Origin: JBFLVU01 sp964589625
Lineage (GTDB): Bacteria > Acidobacteriota > UBA4820 > DSQY01
DNA: 64,000 nucleotides
NCBI GenBank assembly: GCA_964589625.1
Contig: CAZPSH010000016.1
Coordinates: forward strand, 1-64,000
Direction: 5' to 3'
This document shows positions 19,091 through 27,610 of this stretch, piece after piece (within the stretch, counting starts at the first letter, position 1; every line of letters begins with the position of its first letter). Below the pieces are notes generated by a model. It made no database searches. It was not told the DNA's origin and was given only the letters and a program-made list of their open reading frames with translations. The position numbers and the translations under genes were made by a program.

Positions 19091-19137
19091 GATGGCTGGA
19101 ACCGATGGGCCCTGACGGGACCCCTGGGGCCGCCTTC

Positions 19138-21909
19138 CTAGGGCTGGGGGAATCCCCCCGGCCCGGGAAGGAGAATGGCGTAGGCGCCGCGGCCGTACGT
19201 GAAGGCCGTGAGGGTGGTGCTGGCGTAGGGGGCGGAGGCCGGCCCGCGGTCCACGGTCAGGTACTGGATGACCGTGTTCGGCAGCCCCTCCTGGAAGCGG
19301 TACCAGACGGGGGAGGCGGCGGAGACGTCGTTGGTGAAATAGAAACCCATTTCGGTGCCCACGAAGGCCTGGACCGGGTTGTTGGGGTTGATCACGATGG
19401 AGTTGGCGGGCACATCGGGGAGGTTCCCCGTCTTGTCGGTCCAGGTCCAGGCCCCGCCCGAGTTGGTGCAGAGAAAAACGTGGCCCGGAGTCGTGGGGGT
19501 GTTGGGGTTGAAGCCGCCCACGGCGGCGTAGACCTTGTATTCCGTCGTCGGATCGAAGGCCACGCCCATGACGGCCCGGTTGGGCAGGACCGCGTTGCCT
19601 CCCGTGAGGTCGGTCCACTTGGACTTCTTGTTGGCCTTGCAGGCGAAGGAGGAGGTGTTGGCCGCGGCCAGCGTGCAGTTGGCCCCCTTGAAGGCCGTGT
19701 TGCTCCACCGCACGCTCCCATCGTCGGAGCCGACGACCACGGCCTTGGGGTTGGACAGGGCGATGTCCAGGGTGATAAGGCTTCCCTGGCCCTTGGTGAG
19801 GTCCTTCTTCGTCAGCCGTGTCCAGACCCCGCCCCCGTCCACGCTGGCGTAGGGCCGGTGGGAGCCGTAGACGAGGTTCTTGCAGGCCGTCGTGTCCCCG
19901 TGAAAGACGTCCATCTTGAAGGGCGCGCTCCATCCGTTCCGGTCCGCCGACCACTTTGTGCCCAGGCGGCTGTAGTACCCCGAAGCCCCTTCGGTGGAGC
20001 GGTACATGCCCCCGTAGTAGACCTCGTAGAGCCAGTTCCCCGCCGTGAGGGTCCCGCCGATGGGGTCGAAGGCCGTGAAGAAACCGTCTCCGCCGGCACC
20101 GCGCGCCTGCCACGTGAGGTCGGAATTGGAGCTGTCCCAGCTCGCCGTGCCGTTGTCCTGGGACCCGGCGAAGAAGTACTGGACGGCCCCGCCCGCCAGG
20201 TCGGCGCCGGTCTGCCCGGCGTACCACTGGATCGCGCCCACGTCCTCGTTGAGGTCGGTGAAGCCCCCCGCCGTTCCGTCGGCGGCGTACATCCCGCCGT
20301 CGCTTCCGAAGAGGAAGAGGGAGGACGGTCCCGTGCCGGAGACCCACTCGGCCCCGTGCTGATCCGGGTGGAGGGAGCCGTAGCTCGGGCAGCCCAGGCT
20401 GTACACGTTGCTGAGGTTCGTCAGGGCCATGGAGGTGTACGTGGAATCCACGGAGGCCTTGTAGAGGTCCACTCGGCCGATGTACAGGGTCTTGTCGTCG
20501 CCGGGGTCCGCCAGGAGGAAGAGGTTGTACCAGTCCTGCCCCTCTCCGCTTGGGATGTTGTAGCAGTCCCGGTAGTTCGTGTCGGCGCTCCCCGCGAGCA
20601 TGCGCCAGGTCTGGCCTTGGTCCGTCGTCACCCAGGTGCCCAGGGCGTTGGTCTGGGAGGCGCTCTGGACCTGGGCGTAGAGGACGAGGTCGCCCGAGGC
20701 GTTCCCCCTCGAGGAAGCCAGGCGGATGCGCCCCAGGTCCGTCGCGTCGTTGGTTCCGTTTCCGGTCCCCGCCGGCCACCCGTTGGCCGAGAGGGTGAGG
20801 GTCGGGCAGCCCGAATCGGGGACCACGCCCTTGTAGACCCCGTTGTTTCCGTTGTAGGCCGAGGAGGTGAAGCCTACGGCCACGTACGCCGTGGTGGGGA
20901 CGGTGGACGGGTCGAGGACGATGCCGCTGATTCGGTTGAGAGCGCCGATGGGTTGGTCCAGGTTCAGGGGATCCGTGGGATTGGCGCCGAAGGGGCAGCG
21001 GGTCCAGGTGAGCCCCGCGTCGTGGCTGATGAAGAGGTCGAAGCGCGTCCCCACGAGAACGTTGTCGCTGTTGTTCGGGTCCACCTGGATGACGCCGATG
21101 TTCTGGTTGGCGAAGCGCGGCGTGAGGGCGGCGAAGGGCGTGAAGACGTCGGCGCCCAGCTGGGTCCAGGTGAGCCCGCCGTCGGTCGTTTTCATGACGC
21201 CCTGGCCGAACTGGTCGTAGGCGTCGAAATCGCCGGTGCCCACGTAGACCGTGTCCGGATCGTTGGGGTCGATTTCGATGGCGCCCACCGCCTGGGTCAC
21301 GAAGTCGAAGCCCTCCCAAAGCGGCGTCCAGTCCGTGTCGGGACCACAGCAGTTCTGGGTCTTCCAGAGCCCGCCCGTGGCCGCTCCGGCGTAGGCCGCG
21401 ATGGCGCCCGGGCTGTTTACCGTGCGGGGGTCCACGGCGATGGCGTTGAAGCGCCCTGTGACCCGGCCGTAGGTGTACCCGTCGGTCTGGGTCGACATGT
21501 CCATGGGGGAGGGGCCCACCGGCGTCCAGGCGTCGGAGCCGATGGTCACGCCCTGGGTCCGGGCGGGCCGGTTCGCCCCCGCCGCGGGCCACCGGGCCTC
21601 GGGGACCTTCTCCTTCACCCAGCGCGCCGCCGCTTCCATGGCGCCGGTGGGGATGGTGGTGCCGGGATAGGTCATGAGGTGCCAGCGCCAGGCGCCGTGG
21701 CTCTTGACCGCGGAGCCCTCCACCTCGAGGGCCGAGCCCGCGGGCGGAAGGTACTTGGGCTTGGGCGACGGCTTGGACGCCGCCTGGGGCGCTTTCTTCC
21801 CGGTGGGGGGTGCCGCCGCCGGTAAGGCCACGGCGCCGAGGAGGCAGGCGGCGGTCAGCAGCACCGTGAGGGGGCGCGAAGGGGTTCGACGCTCATTTCT
21901 GTCCGACAT
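19138..21909 (-). CDS. secreted BNR/Asp-box (VPS10/sialidase-like) beta-propeller protein
   Basis: A 923-residue exported protein with signal peptide MSDRNERRTPSRPLTVLLTA...LPAAAPP. Its body repeats the Asp-box pattern S/TxDxGxTW, for example TTDGGLTWTQLG, SHDAGLTWTRC, TTDQGQTWRMLA, SVDGGGVWTRLT and TNSGGAWTWTD. It also has FDPxxxxxVYxGT strands such as IDPNDPDTVYVGTGD. These features define sialidase/VPS10-type propellers. I see no catalytic Arg triad of sialidases, so it is likely a non-catalytic propeller for binding sugar or protein, or one related to xyloglucanase-type GH74 folds. It lacks the C-terminal domain of its four neighbours. It begins 106 bases after gcvPB and has no obvious promoter of its own. 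GGGAGAGAG lies upstream of the ATG. Confidence 0.85.
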   Translation of the reverse strand: MSDRNERRTPSRPLTVLLTAACLLGAVALPAAAPPTGKKAPQAASKPSPKPKYLPPAGSALEVEGSAVKSHGAWRWHLMTYPGTTIPTGAMEAAARWVKEKVPEARWPAAGANRPARTQGVTIGSDAWTPVGPSPMDMSTQTDGYTYGRVTGRFNAIAVDPRTVNSPGAIAAYAGAATGGLWKTQNCCGPDTDWTPLWEGFDFVTQAVGAIEIDPNDPDTVYVGTGDFDAYDQFGQGVMKTTDGGLTWTQLGADVFTPFAALTPRFANQNIGVIQVDPNNSDNVLVGTRFDLFISHDAGLTWTRCPFGANPTDPLNLDQPIGALNRISGIVLDPSTVPTTAYVAVGFTSSAYNGNNGVYKGVVPDSGCPTLTLSANGWPAGTGNGTNDATDLGRIRLASSRGNASGDLVLYAQVQSASQTNALGTWVTTDQGQTWRMLAGSADTNYRDCYNIPSGEGQDWYNLFLLADPGDDKTLYIGRVDLYKASVDSTYTSMALTNLSNVYSLGCPSYGSLHPDQHGAEWVSGTGPSSLFLFGSDGGMYAADGTAGGFTDLNEDVGAIQWYAGQTGADLAGGAVQYFFAGSQDNGTASWDSSNSDLTWQARGAGGDGFFTAFDPIGGTLTAGNWLYEVYYGGMYRSTEGASGYYSRLGTKWSADRNGWSAPFKMDVFHGDTTACKNLVYGSHRPYASVDGGGVWTRLTKKDLTKGQGSLITLDIALSNPKAVVVGSDDGSVRWSNTAFKGANCTLAAANTSSFACKANKKSKWTDLTGGNAVLPNRAVMGVAFDPTTEYKVYAAVGGFNPNTPTTPGHVFLCTNSGGAWTWTDKTGNLPDVPANSIVINPNNPVQAFVGTEMGFYFTNDVSAASPVWYRFQEGLPNTVIQYLTVDRGPASAPYASTTLTAFTYGRGAYAILLPGPGGFPQP

Positions 21910-21949
21910 GGCTTCTCTCTCCCGCCGGCGAGCCGGCTTTGCACTGTTG

Positions 21950-21967
21950 CGATGCCCCGCGGCATCG
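21950..21967 (-). terminator. stem-loop between gcvPB and the BNR gene
   Basis: A perfect 7-bp stem CGATGCC/GGCATCG with loop 21957-21960, about 50 bases after the gcvPB stop. No T tract follows it on the minus strand, so it may be an mRNA-stabilising stem rather than a terminator. Confidence 0.35.
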
Positions 21968-22015
21968 GATTTCCACCCCGCACAAGGGACGGGGTCCGGC
22001 AGCAGGGACGGCTTC

Positions 22016-23479
22016 TCAGCCGCCCTCGGGCCGGTAGGTCAACACGGGGTTCCGGGCCGCCGCCACCTCGTCGAGACGCCTGCGGAAGGCCTCGTGGGGC
22101 GCCCGCTTGACGAACTCCGGGTCCTTTCGCGCCTCGTCCAGGATCGCCTTCACGGCCTCCACGAAGCGGTCCATCTCCTCCACCGGCTCGGTCTCCGTGG
22201 GCTCAACCATGAGCGCCCCGTGGACGATGAGCGGGAAGTACACGGTGGGGGGGTGGAAGCCGTAGTCGATGAGGCGCTTGGCCAGGTCCATGGTGGTGAT
22301 GCCCCCGGGGAGGCCCTTGTCGCAAAAGACCACCTCGTGGAGCGTGGGGCCGTCGAAGCCCAGGGGCAGGTGCTCCCCGAGACGGGCCCGAAGGTAATTG
22401 GCGTTGAGCACGGCCATCTGGGAGGCCCGCTTCAGACCCTCCCCGCCCATGGTTTCGATGTAGCACAGCGCCCGGACGAGGATCAGGAAGTTCCCGAAGA
22501 AGGCGTGGACCTTTCCGATGCTCTTGGGCCGGTCCCAGTCCCAGCGGAAGCCCTCCTTCGCCCGGGCCAGGACCGGTCTGGGCAGGAAGGGCTCCAGGTG
22601 GACCTTGCAGGCCACGGGCCCCGCGCCCGGACCCCCGCCTCCGTGGGGGGTGGAAAAGGTCTTGTGGAGGTTGATGTGCATGACGTCGGCGCCCCAGTCC
22701 CCGGGACGCGTGATGCCCATGAGGGCGTTGAGGTTGGCCCCGTCCACGTAGACCTGGCCGCCCTTTTCGTGAAGGATGCGGCAGATCTCGTCGATCTGCT
22801 TTTCGAAGATGCCCAGGGTGTTGGGCACGGTGAGCATGATGGCCGCCACGTCGGGGGCCATGCGCGCCTTGAGGGACGAGAGATCCACGCAGCCGTCCGG
22901 CCCGCTCTTGATCTCCTCCACGCGGTAGCCCGCCATGTGGGAGGTGGCGGGGTTCGTTCCGTGGGCCGAGTCGGGGATCAGAACCACCTGCCGGGCGTCC
23001 CCCCTGTCCTCGTGGTAGGCCCGGATCAACTGCATGCCCGTGAATTCGCCCTGGGCCCCCGCCGAGGGCTGGAGGGTGCAGACGTCCATGCCCGACACGG
23101 CGCAGAGCGCCCGTTCCAGCGTGTGGAGGATCTCCAACGCCCCCTGGGCCGAGGCGTCGTCCTGCATGGGATGGAGGCCCGCCAGACCTTCGAATCGGGA
23201 GACGTCCTCGTTGAGTTTGGGGTTGTACTTCATGGTGCAGGAGCCCAGCGGGTAGAGGCCGTAGTCCACCGCGTAGTTCATCAGGGACAGCCGGGTGAAA
23301 TGCCGGACCACGTCCACCTCGCTCAGCTCGGGCAGGCGCGCGGGAGGCTCGGGGCGAAGGAGATCCCCAAAGAGCGCCTCGGCGTCGGCCGTGGGGACCT
23401 CCTTGGTGCACAGGCAGACCCCCAGGCGGCCGGGTTTGTCCTTTTCGAAGAGGAGGGGTTCCTCGATGAAGCGGCTCAT
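22016..23479 (-). CDS. gcvPB: glycine dehydrogenase (decarboxylating) subunit 2, GcvPB
   Basis: The catalytic half of the split P-protein of the glycine cleavage system. It decarboxylates glycine with pyridoxal phosphate and passes the aminomethyl group to lipoyl-GcvH in the cytoplasm. The PLP lysine is K273 in the motif HINLHKTFSTPHGGGGPG. The N-terminal region contains VDYGLYPLGSCTMKYNPK, typical of the family, and the length of 487 residues is normal for subunit 2. Its ATG overlaps the gcvPA stop by four bases (ATGA), indicating translational coupling. It is the last gene of gcvT-gcvH-gcvPA-gcvPB. An intact split P-protein is typical of Gram-positives, Acidobacteria and thermophiles, in contrast to the fused enterobacterial GcvP. 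Confidence 0.97.
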   Translation of the reverse strand: MSRFIEEPLLFEKDKPGRLGVCLCTKEVPTADAEALFGDLLRPEPPARLPELSEVDVVRHFTRLSLMNYAVDYGLYPLGSCTMKYNPKLNEDVSRFEGLAGLHPMQDDASAQGALEILHTLERALCAVSGMDVCTLQPSAGAQGEFTGMQLIRAYHEDRGDARQVVLIPDSAHGTNPATSHMAGYRVEEIKSGPDGCVDLSSLKARMAPDVAAIMLTVPNTLGIFEKQIDEICRILHEKGGQVYVDGANLNALMGITRPGDWGADVMHINLHKTFSTPHGGGGPGAGPVACKVHLEPFLPRPVLARAKEGFRWDWDRPKSIGKVHAFFGNFLILVRALCYIETMGGEGLKRASQMAVLNANYLRARLGEHLPLGFDGPTLHEVVFCDKGLPGGITTMDLAKRLIDYGFHPPTVYFPLIVHGALMVEPTETEPVEEMDRFVEAVKAILDEARKDPEFVKRAPHEAFRRRLDEVAAARNPVLTYRPEGG

Positions 23480-24825
23480 GAGAGGCCTCCCAGGAGGTCG
23501 GCGAGCTTCTCGGAGGCCTCCTTCGGCGTCTGCTCGGTGGCGCAGAGGAGGTAGCCGTTGGACAGTTCCGGGTAGTGGGCCGAAAGGTCAAGCCCACCCA
23601 CGATGTGGGCTTTGAGGGCCTCGGCGTTGGCCCGCGACGGGGCGACCTTCAACCCCACCGCGAACTCGTTGAAGGTGGGGGCCGAGAAGAGAGGCCGGAT
23701 GCCCCGCTCCGCGAGGCGCGCCTTGAGGTGCTCGGCCTTGCTCAGGTTTCTCAGGGCGAGTTCGCGGAGGTTCCGCCGGCCCATGAGGGCGAGGTAGATG
23801 ACCGCCGCGAGCATGCAGAGTCCCTGGTTGGTGCAGATGTTGGAGGTGGCCTTCTCGCGGCGGATGTGCTGTTCCCGCGTCGTCAGCGTGAGGACGAAGC
23901 CCCGGCGCCCGTCGGCGTCCCGGGTCTCTCCCACCAGGCGGCCGGGCATCTGCCTCATGTGGGCCTTGCGGGCGGCGAGGAAGCCGAGGTTCGGGCCTCC
24001 GTACCCCAGGGGGAGACCGAAGGAGCGGGCCTCGCCGCAAACCACGTCGGCCCCCGCGGCGCCGGGGGGCTGGATCAGCGCGAGGGCCAGGGCTTCGCAG
24101 ACCACACCCACGAGCAGCGGGCGCTTGGGGCCCGCCGGGAGGGACGCGGAGACGGCCTCGAAATCCTCCACCACGCCGAAGAAATTGGGCTGGCCCACGA
24201 GGAGGCAGCACGCTTCCTCCACGCCCGCCCCGGTGAGGGACGGGAGGTCGATCCGGCCGTCGGGCCCGTAAGGCACCTCGGCCACGTCGAGGTCCAGGTG
24301 CTTGAGGTAGGTCCGGATCACTTCGCGGTAGGCGGGGTGGAGGGACCTCGCCACCAGGACTCTGCGCCCCTTGTGGACCCTGGCGGCCAGAAGGGCCGCC
24401 TCGGCGGCGGCGGAGGCCCCGTCGTAAAGAGAGGCGTTGCAGACGTCGGTCCCGCAGAGGTCGGCCATCATGGTCTGAAACTCGAAGATGGCCTGGAGGG
24501 TGCCCTGGGCCAGTTCGGGCTGGTACGGCGTGTAGGCCGTGTAAAACTCGCTCCTCGAAAGGAGGTGGCCCACCGGCGCGGGGACGAAGTGGTGGTAGGC
24601 GCCCGCGCCCAGGAAGCCCGGCCGGCACGTGAGGGAGTGGTTCCGGGACGACCGGGTGACGAAGCGCTCCCTCAGGTCGCATTCGGGCAGGGCCGTGGGC
24701 ATGTCCAGGGGGGCCTTCAGCCTCAGGGGCTCCGGGACGGAGGCGAAGAGGTCCTCCACCTGGGACACGCCGGCGGCGGAGAGCATGATCCGGAGGTCCT
24801 CCGGGCTCTGCGGAAGGTAACGCAT
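23476..24825 (-). CDS. gcvPA: glycine dehydrogenase (decarboxylating) subunit 1, GcvPA
   Basis: The non-PLP-binding half of the split glycine decarboxylase, 449 residues, full length for the family. Recognisable segments are MRYLPQSPEDLRIMLSAAG at the N-terminus, FLGAGAYHHFVPAPVGHLLS (the family's F-L-G-G/A-G-x-Y-x-H motif), YTPYQPELAQGTLQAIFEFQ, and TNQGLCML near residue 325. It pairs with GcvPB to form the (alpha-beta)2 enzyme. GAGGAG stands before the start, which lies 9 bases after the gcvH stop. The 4-base overlap with gcvPB should keep the two subunits in equal amounts. Confidence 0.97.
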   Translation of the reverse strand: MRYLPQSPEDLRIMLSAAGVSQVEDLFASVPEPLRLKAPLDMPTALPECDLRERFVTRSSRNHSLTCRPGFLGAGAYHHFVPAPVGHLLSRSEFYTAYTPYQPELAQGTLQAIFEFQTMMADLCGTDVCNASLYDGASAAAEAALLAARVHKGRRVLVARSLHPAYREVIRTYLKHLDLDVAEVPYGPDGRIDLPSLTGAGVEEACCLLVGQPNFFGVVEDFEAVSASLPAGPKRPLLVGVVCEALALALIQPPGAAGADVVCGEARSFGLPLGYGGPNLGFLAARKAHMRQMPGRLVGETRDADGRRGFVLTLTTREQHIRREKATSNICTNQGLCMLAAVIYLALMGRRNLRELALRNLSKAEHLKARLAERGIRPLFSAPTFNEFAVGLKVAPSRANAEALKAHIVGGLDLSAHYPELSNGYLLCATEQTPKEASEKLADLLGGLS

Positions 24826-24834
24826 GGATACTCC

Positions 24835-25224
24835 TCAGTGGTCCGCTTCGGCGACGTACTTCCCGTAGGCCTCGGCGTCCATCAGGCCGCCGATCTCGGC
24901 GGCGTCGGAGAGGGCGATCTTGACGATCCACCCCTCCCCGTACGGGTCCTGGTTCAGGAGTTCGGGGTGGTCCTTCAGCGCATCGTTGGCCACCGAGACC
25001 GTTCCGGATACCGGCGCGTTGAGCTCCGAGACGGCCTTCACGCTCTCCACGCTGCCCATGGGGCTCCCCGCCGTGACGGCCGCTCCGGCCTCGGGCGCCT
25101 CGACGAAGACGATGTCGCCGAGTTCGTGCTGGGCGAAGTCCGTCACGCCCACCACGGCCTCTCCACCGCTCGCTCGAACCCACTCGTGGGTCTTGGTGTA
25201 CTTCAGGTCTCCCGGCACGTTCAT
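24835..25224 (-). CDS. gcvH: glycine cleavage system H protein
   Basis: The lipoyl carrier of the glycine cleavage system, which shuttles the aminomethyl group from GcvP to GcvT and then electrons to dihydrolipoamide dehydrogenase. At 129 residues it is standard size. K63 in GSVESVKAVSEL is the lipoylation site, and YTKTHEWVRASGG is the usual N-terminal strand. The ATG at 25224 is preferred to the GTG two codons upstream because GGAGG would be directly abutting that GTG, whereas it is 5 bases from this ATG. Lipoylation could come from the ligase homologue at 52187 or from genes outside the window. The E3 subunit at 56525 may also serve this system. Confidence 0.97.
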   Translation of the reverse strand: MNVPGDLKYTKTHEWVRASGGEAVVGVTDFAQHELGDIVFVEAPEAGAAVTAGSPMGSVESVKAVSELNAPVSGTVSVANDALKDHPELLNQDPYGEGWIVKIALSDAAEIGGLMDAEAYGKYVAEADH

Positions 25225-25312
25225 TGGCACCTCCGGAGCCCGGGCGCCTTTCTCCGAAGGACCCGGGCCTCACCTCGCCATCATTCCGCTCTAAGAACCT
25301 CGCCAGCCCGAG

Positions 25313-26413
25313 CTAGCGGCTTCTCTTGTAGAAAGGCTTCGGAACGACGCGCGCGGCCAGCCGCCTGCCCCGCACGTCCACCTCGAAGGGCGTCTCCGGG
25401 GCCGCGAGGTCCACGGGCAAGTACGCCATCCCGACGGACTTCTTCAGGAAGGGCGCCTGTGTCCCGCTCGTCACGTGGCCCACCTTCTCCCCGCCCTTGT
25501 AGCAGTCGTACCCGTGCCGGGGGATCCCCCGGTCCATCAGTTCGAAGCCGACGAGTTTCCTTCGAACCCCCTCGGCCTTCTGGCGCTCGAGGACCTCCCG
25601 GCCGTTGAAGGCAGGCTTGCTCAGCTTAAGGATCCATCCCAGGTCCGCCTCCAGGACCGTCGTCGTGTCGTCGATGTCGTTCCCGTACAGGGCCATGGCG
25701 GCCTCCAGGCGCAGGGTATCCCGCGCCCCCAGGCCCGCCGGCTGAAGCCCTTCCTCACGGCCTTCCTTCAGGAGGACGCGCCAGAGCTCCGGGGCCCTGG
25801 CCGGAGACAGGTAGACCTCGAAGCCGTCCTCCCCCGTGTAGCCCGTTCGCGCCAGGAGGCAGCGCTCGCCGAGCACTGTCCCGTAGGTGAACCAGTAGTA
25901 CTTCACCGCCGAGAGGTCGGCGTCGGGAACGAGCCTTTGGAGGATGGCCACGGCCCGCGGGCCCTGGATGGCGATCTGGGCGGTCTGCGGGCTCCGATTG
26001 GTGACGGCGGCGTCGAAGCCGGAGGCCTCTTTGAGGATCCAGGCATGGTCCTTGGGCTCGTTGGCCGCATTGACCACCAGCAGGTAGCGGTCCTCGGCGA
26101 CCTTGTGGACCAGCAGGTCGTCCACGAAGGTGCCTTCCTTCGTGAGCAGGCCGCTGTACTGGATCTGGTTCAGCCCCAGCTTGGAGGCGTCGTTGCTGCA
26201 CAGGTGCTGGACGAGGTCCAGGGCCTGCCTCCCCTCGATCCAGATCTCTCCCATGTGGCTCACGTCGAAGAGGCCGGCCCGGGTCCGGACGGCCTCGTGC
26301 TCCTCGAGGATCGACGTGTACTGAACGGGCATGTCCCAGCCCCCGAAGTCCACCATCCGGGCGCCCAGGGTTCGGTGCTCCTCGTTCAGGGGGGTGCGCT
26401 TCACGCTGTCCAT
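25313..26413 (-). CDS. gcvT: glycine cleavage system T protein, aminomethyltransferase
   Basis: The tetrahydrofolate-dependent T-protein, which releases ammonia from aminomethyl-lipoyl GcvH and makes 5,10-methylene-THF. At 366 residues it has the expected length. Typical stretches are RTPLNEEHRTLGARMVDFGG, the ARTGYTGEDGFEVYL folate-site segment, and LGARDTLRLEAAMALYGND. The start at 26413 is chosen over a frame extension of 17 codons because ACGGAGGGG stands 5-8 bases before this ATG and family members begin at this point. It is the first gene of the gcv operon, directly behind a TTGACG-17-TAGAAT promoter. I looked for a glycine riboswitch in the 15-base leader and there is no room for one. 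Confidence 0.97.
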   Translation of the reverse strand: MDSVKRTPLNEEHRTLGARMVDFGGWDMPVQYTSILEEHEAVRTRAGLFDVSHMGEIWIEGRQALDLVQHLCSNDASKLGLNQIQYSGLLTKEGTFVDDLLVHKVAEDRYLLVVNAANEPKDHAWILKEASGFDAAVTNRSPQTAQIAIQGPRAVAILQRLVPDADLSAVKYYWFTYGTVLGERCLLARTGYTGEDGFEVYLSPARAPELWRVLLKEGREEGLQPAGLGARDTLRLEAAMALYGNDIDDTTTVLEADLGWILKLSKPAFNGREVLERQKAEGVRRKLVGFELMDRGIPRHGYDCYKGGEKVGHVTSGTQAPFLKKSVGMAYLPVDLAAPETPFEVDVRGRRLAARVVPKPFYKRSR

Positions 26414-26435
26414 GGGTCCCCTCCGTAAGCCGCTT

Positions 26436-26464
26436 ATTCTAGGCCCCGTTCGGCACAGCGTCAA
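26436..26464 (-). promoter_or_regulatory. sigma70-type promoter of the gcv operon
   Basis: On the minus strand TTGACG (26459-26464), 17-base spacer, TAGAAT (26436-26441). The predicted start near 26429 leaves a leader of only about 15 bases, enough for the ribosome binding site but not for a riboswitch. Confidence 0.75.
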
Positions 26465-26509
26465 ACGAAATCCCGCGCCGGCCCGCGCCCCTGGGTGAGA
26501 CCCCGTGGC

Positions 26510-26528
26510 GGCCGGAATCCCTCCGGCC
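26510..26528 (-). terminator. possible terminator of the mqn operon
   Basis: A perfect 7-bp stem GGCCGGA/TCCGGCC with a 5-base loop, 8 bases after the mqnC stop and upstream of the gcv promoter. No T tract follows, so this is a weak call based on position and stem. Confidence 0.4.
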
Positions 26529-26536
26529 CGAAGGCC

Positions 26537-27610
26537 CTAATCGGCGGCTTCGTACAGGGTCCTGCGCTTGCGGGGGGTGAATCCCGCGTCGGCGATGAGC
26601 CGACGCAGTTCCTCCTCGTTGGTCCGGTTTCGGCACCCCGCCGACGCCACCACGTTCTCCTCGATCATGATGGAGCCCATGTCGTTGGCCCCGAACCGGA
26701 GGGCCACCTGCCCCATCTTCAGCCCCTGGGTGACCCAGGAGGCCTGGACGTTGTCGAAGTTGTCGAGGAAGAGACGGGAGAGGGCCACCACCCTCAGGTA
26801 ATCCACTCCCGTGGCGGGGGCTTCCTGGAGGGGGGTGTCCGGTCCGGGCTGGAAGGTCCACGGGATGAAAGCCGTGAAGCCGCCGGTCTCGTCCTGGAGA
26901 TCTCGCAGGTGGGACAGGTGGATCAGGATGTCCCGCGGGGACTCGATGGAACCGAACATCATGGTGGCCGTCGTGCGCAGTCCCTGGCGGTGCGCCTCCC
27001 GCATGACCGCGAGCCATTCCTCCACCGTGGCCTTGCCCCCCGCCATGTCCTCCCGCACCGCGTCCGAGAGGATCTCGGCCCCGCCGCCGGGAATGCTCAT
27101 GAGTCCCGCCGCCTTGAGCCGCGCCACCACCTCTTCGAGCGGCAGGCCGAAACGCTTGGCGAAAAAGGTGAGTTCCGGGGGGGAGAAGGCGTGGATGTGA
27201 ATCCCCGGGAAGCGCTCCCGGATGGCGCCCAGCATTTCCTCGTAAAAGGAAAAAGGCAGGGTCGGGTGGTGCCCTCCCTGGAGGAGGATCCCCGTGCCGC
27301 CCAGCTCCTCCGTTTCCCGGATCTTCTGAAGGATGGCCTCGATGGACAGGACGTAGCCCTCCGGGTCCTCCGGCTTCCGGTAGAAGGCGCAGAAGGCGCA
27401 CCGCGCCACGCACACGTTCGTGTAGTTGATGTTCCGATCCACGATGTAGGTGGCCACGCCGTCCGGATGACGCCGCTCCCGGGCCCCGTCGGCCGCGGCC
27501 CCCAGGTCGAGCAGGGGCGCGCTTTCCAGCAGGACCAGGCCCTCGTCCAGGGACAGCCGCTGCCCCGCGAAAGCCTTCTCCAGCGCCCGGCTCGCGTCAT
27601 TCCCCGCCAT
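26537..27610 (-). CDS. mqnC: cyclic dehypoxanthinyl futalosine synthase (radical SAM)
   Basis: A radical SAM enzyme of the futalosine route to menaquinone, which cyclises dehypoxanthine futalosine. The 4Fe-4S/SAM cysteines are C67, C71 and C74 in the CxxxCxxC motif CVARCAFC, preceded by DRNINYTNV, which is typical of MqnC. GILLQGGHHP and SIPGGGAEIL are further family motifs, and 357 residues is normal. The related MqnE (aminofutalosine synthase) is the main alternative, but YIVDRNINYTNVC and TATMMFGSIESPRD fit MqnC better. It overlaps the end of mqnA by 14 bases. The remaining pathway genes (mqnB, mqnD, mqnE) are not in this window. Confidence 0.92.
   Translation of the reverse strand: MAGNDASRALEKAFAGQRLSLDEGLVLLESAPLLDLGAAADGARERRHPDGVATYIVDRNINYTNVCVARCAFCAFYRKPEDPEGYVLSIEAILQKIRETEELGGTGILLQGGHHPTLPFSFYEEMLGAIRERFPGIHIHAFSPPELTFFAKRFGLPLEEVVARLKAAGLMSIPGGGAEILSDAVREDMAGGKATVEEWLAVMREAHRQGLRTTATMMFGSIESPRDILIHLSHLRDLQDETGGFTAFIPWTFQPGPDTPLQEAPATGVDYLRVVALSRLFLDNFDNVQASWVTQGLKMGQVALRFGANDMGSIMIEENVVASAGCRNRTNEEELRRLIADAGFTPRKRRTLYEAAD

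Larger units (their letters stand above)
18767..19137. other. intergenic region with a protease promoter and a terminator, no gene
   Basis: This 371-base gap holds the promoter for the giant protease (18887-18915), an AT-richer leader of about 110 bases, and a terminator (19069-19090) for the BNR-repeat gene on the right. No convincing coding sequence is present. The middle part (18840-18960) is clearly less GC-rich than the flanking genes, as expected for a regulatory region. Confidence 0.7.

Noticed and set aside
26414..26536. Glycine riboswitch upstream of gcvT
   Set aside because: The promoter at 26436-26464 leaves a leader of only about 15 bases, and the conserved tandem aptamer cores are not seen.
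26537..27610. MqnE (aminofutalosine synthase) rather than MqnC
   Set aside because: Both are radical SAM enzymes, but DRNINYTNVC, the CxxxCxxC context and length fit MqnC better. Some doubt remains and is reflected in the confidence.
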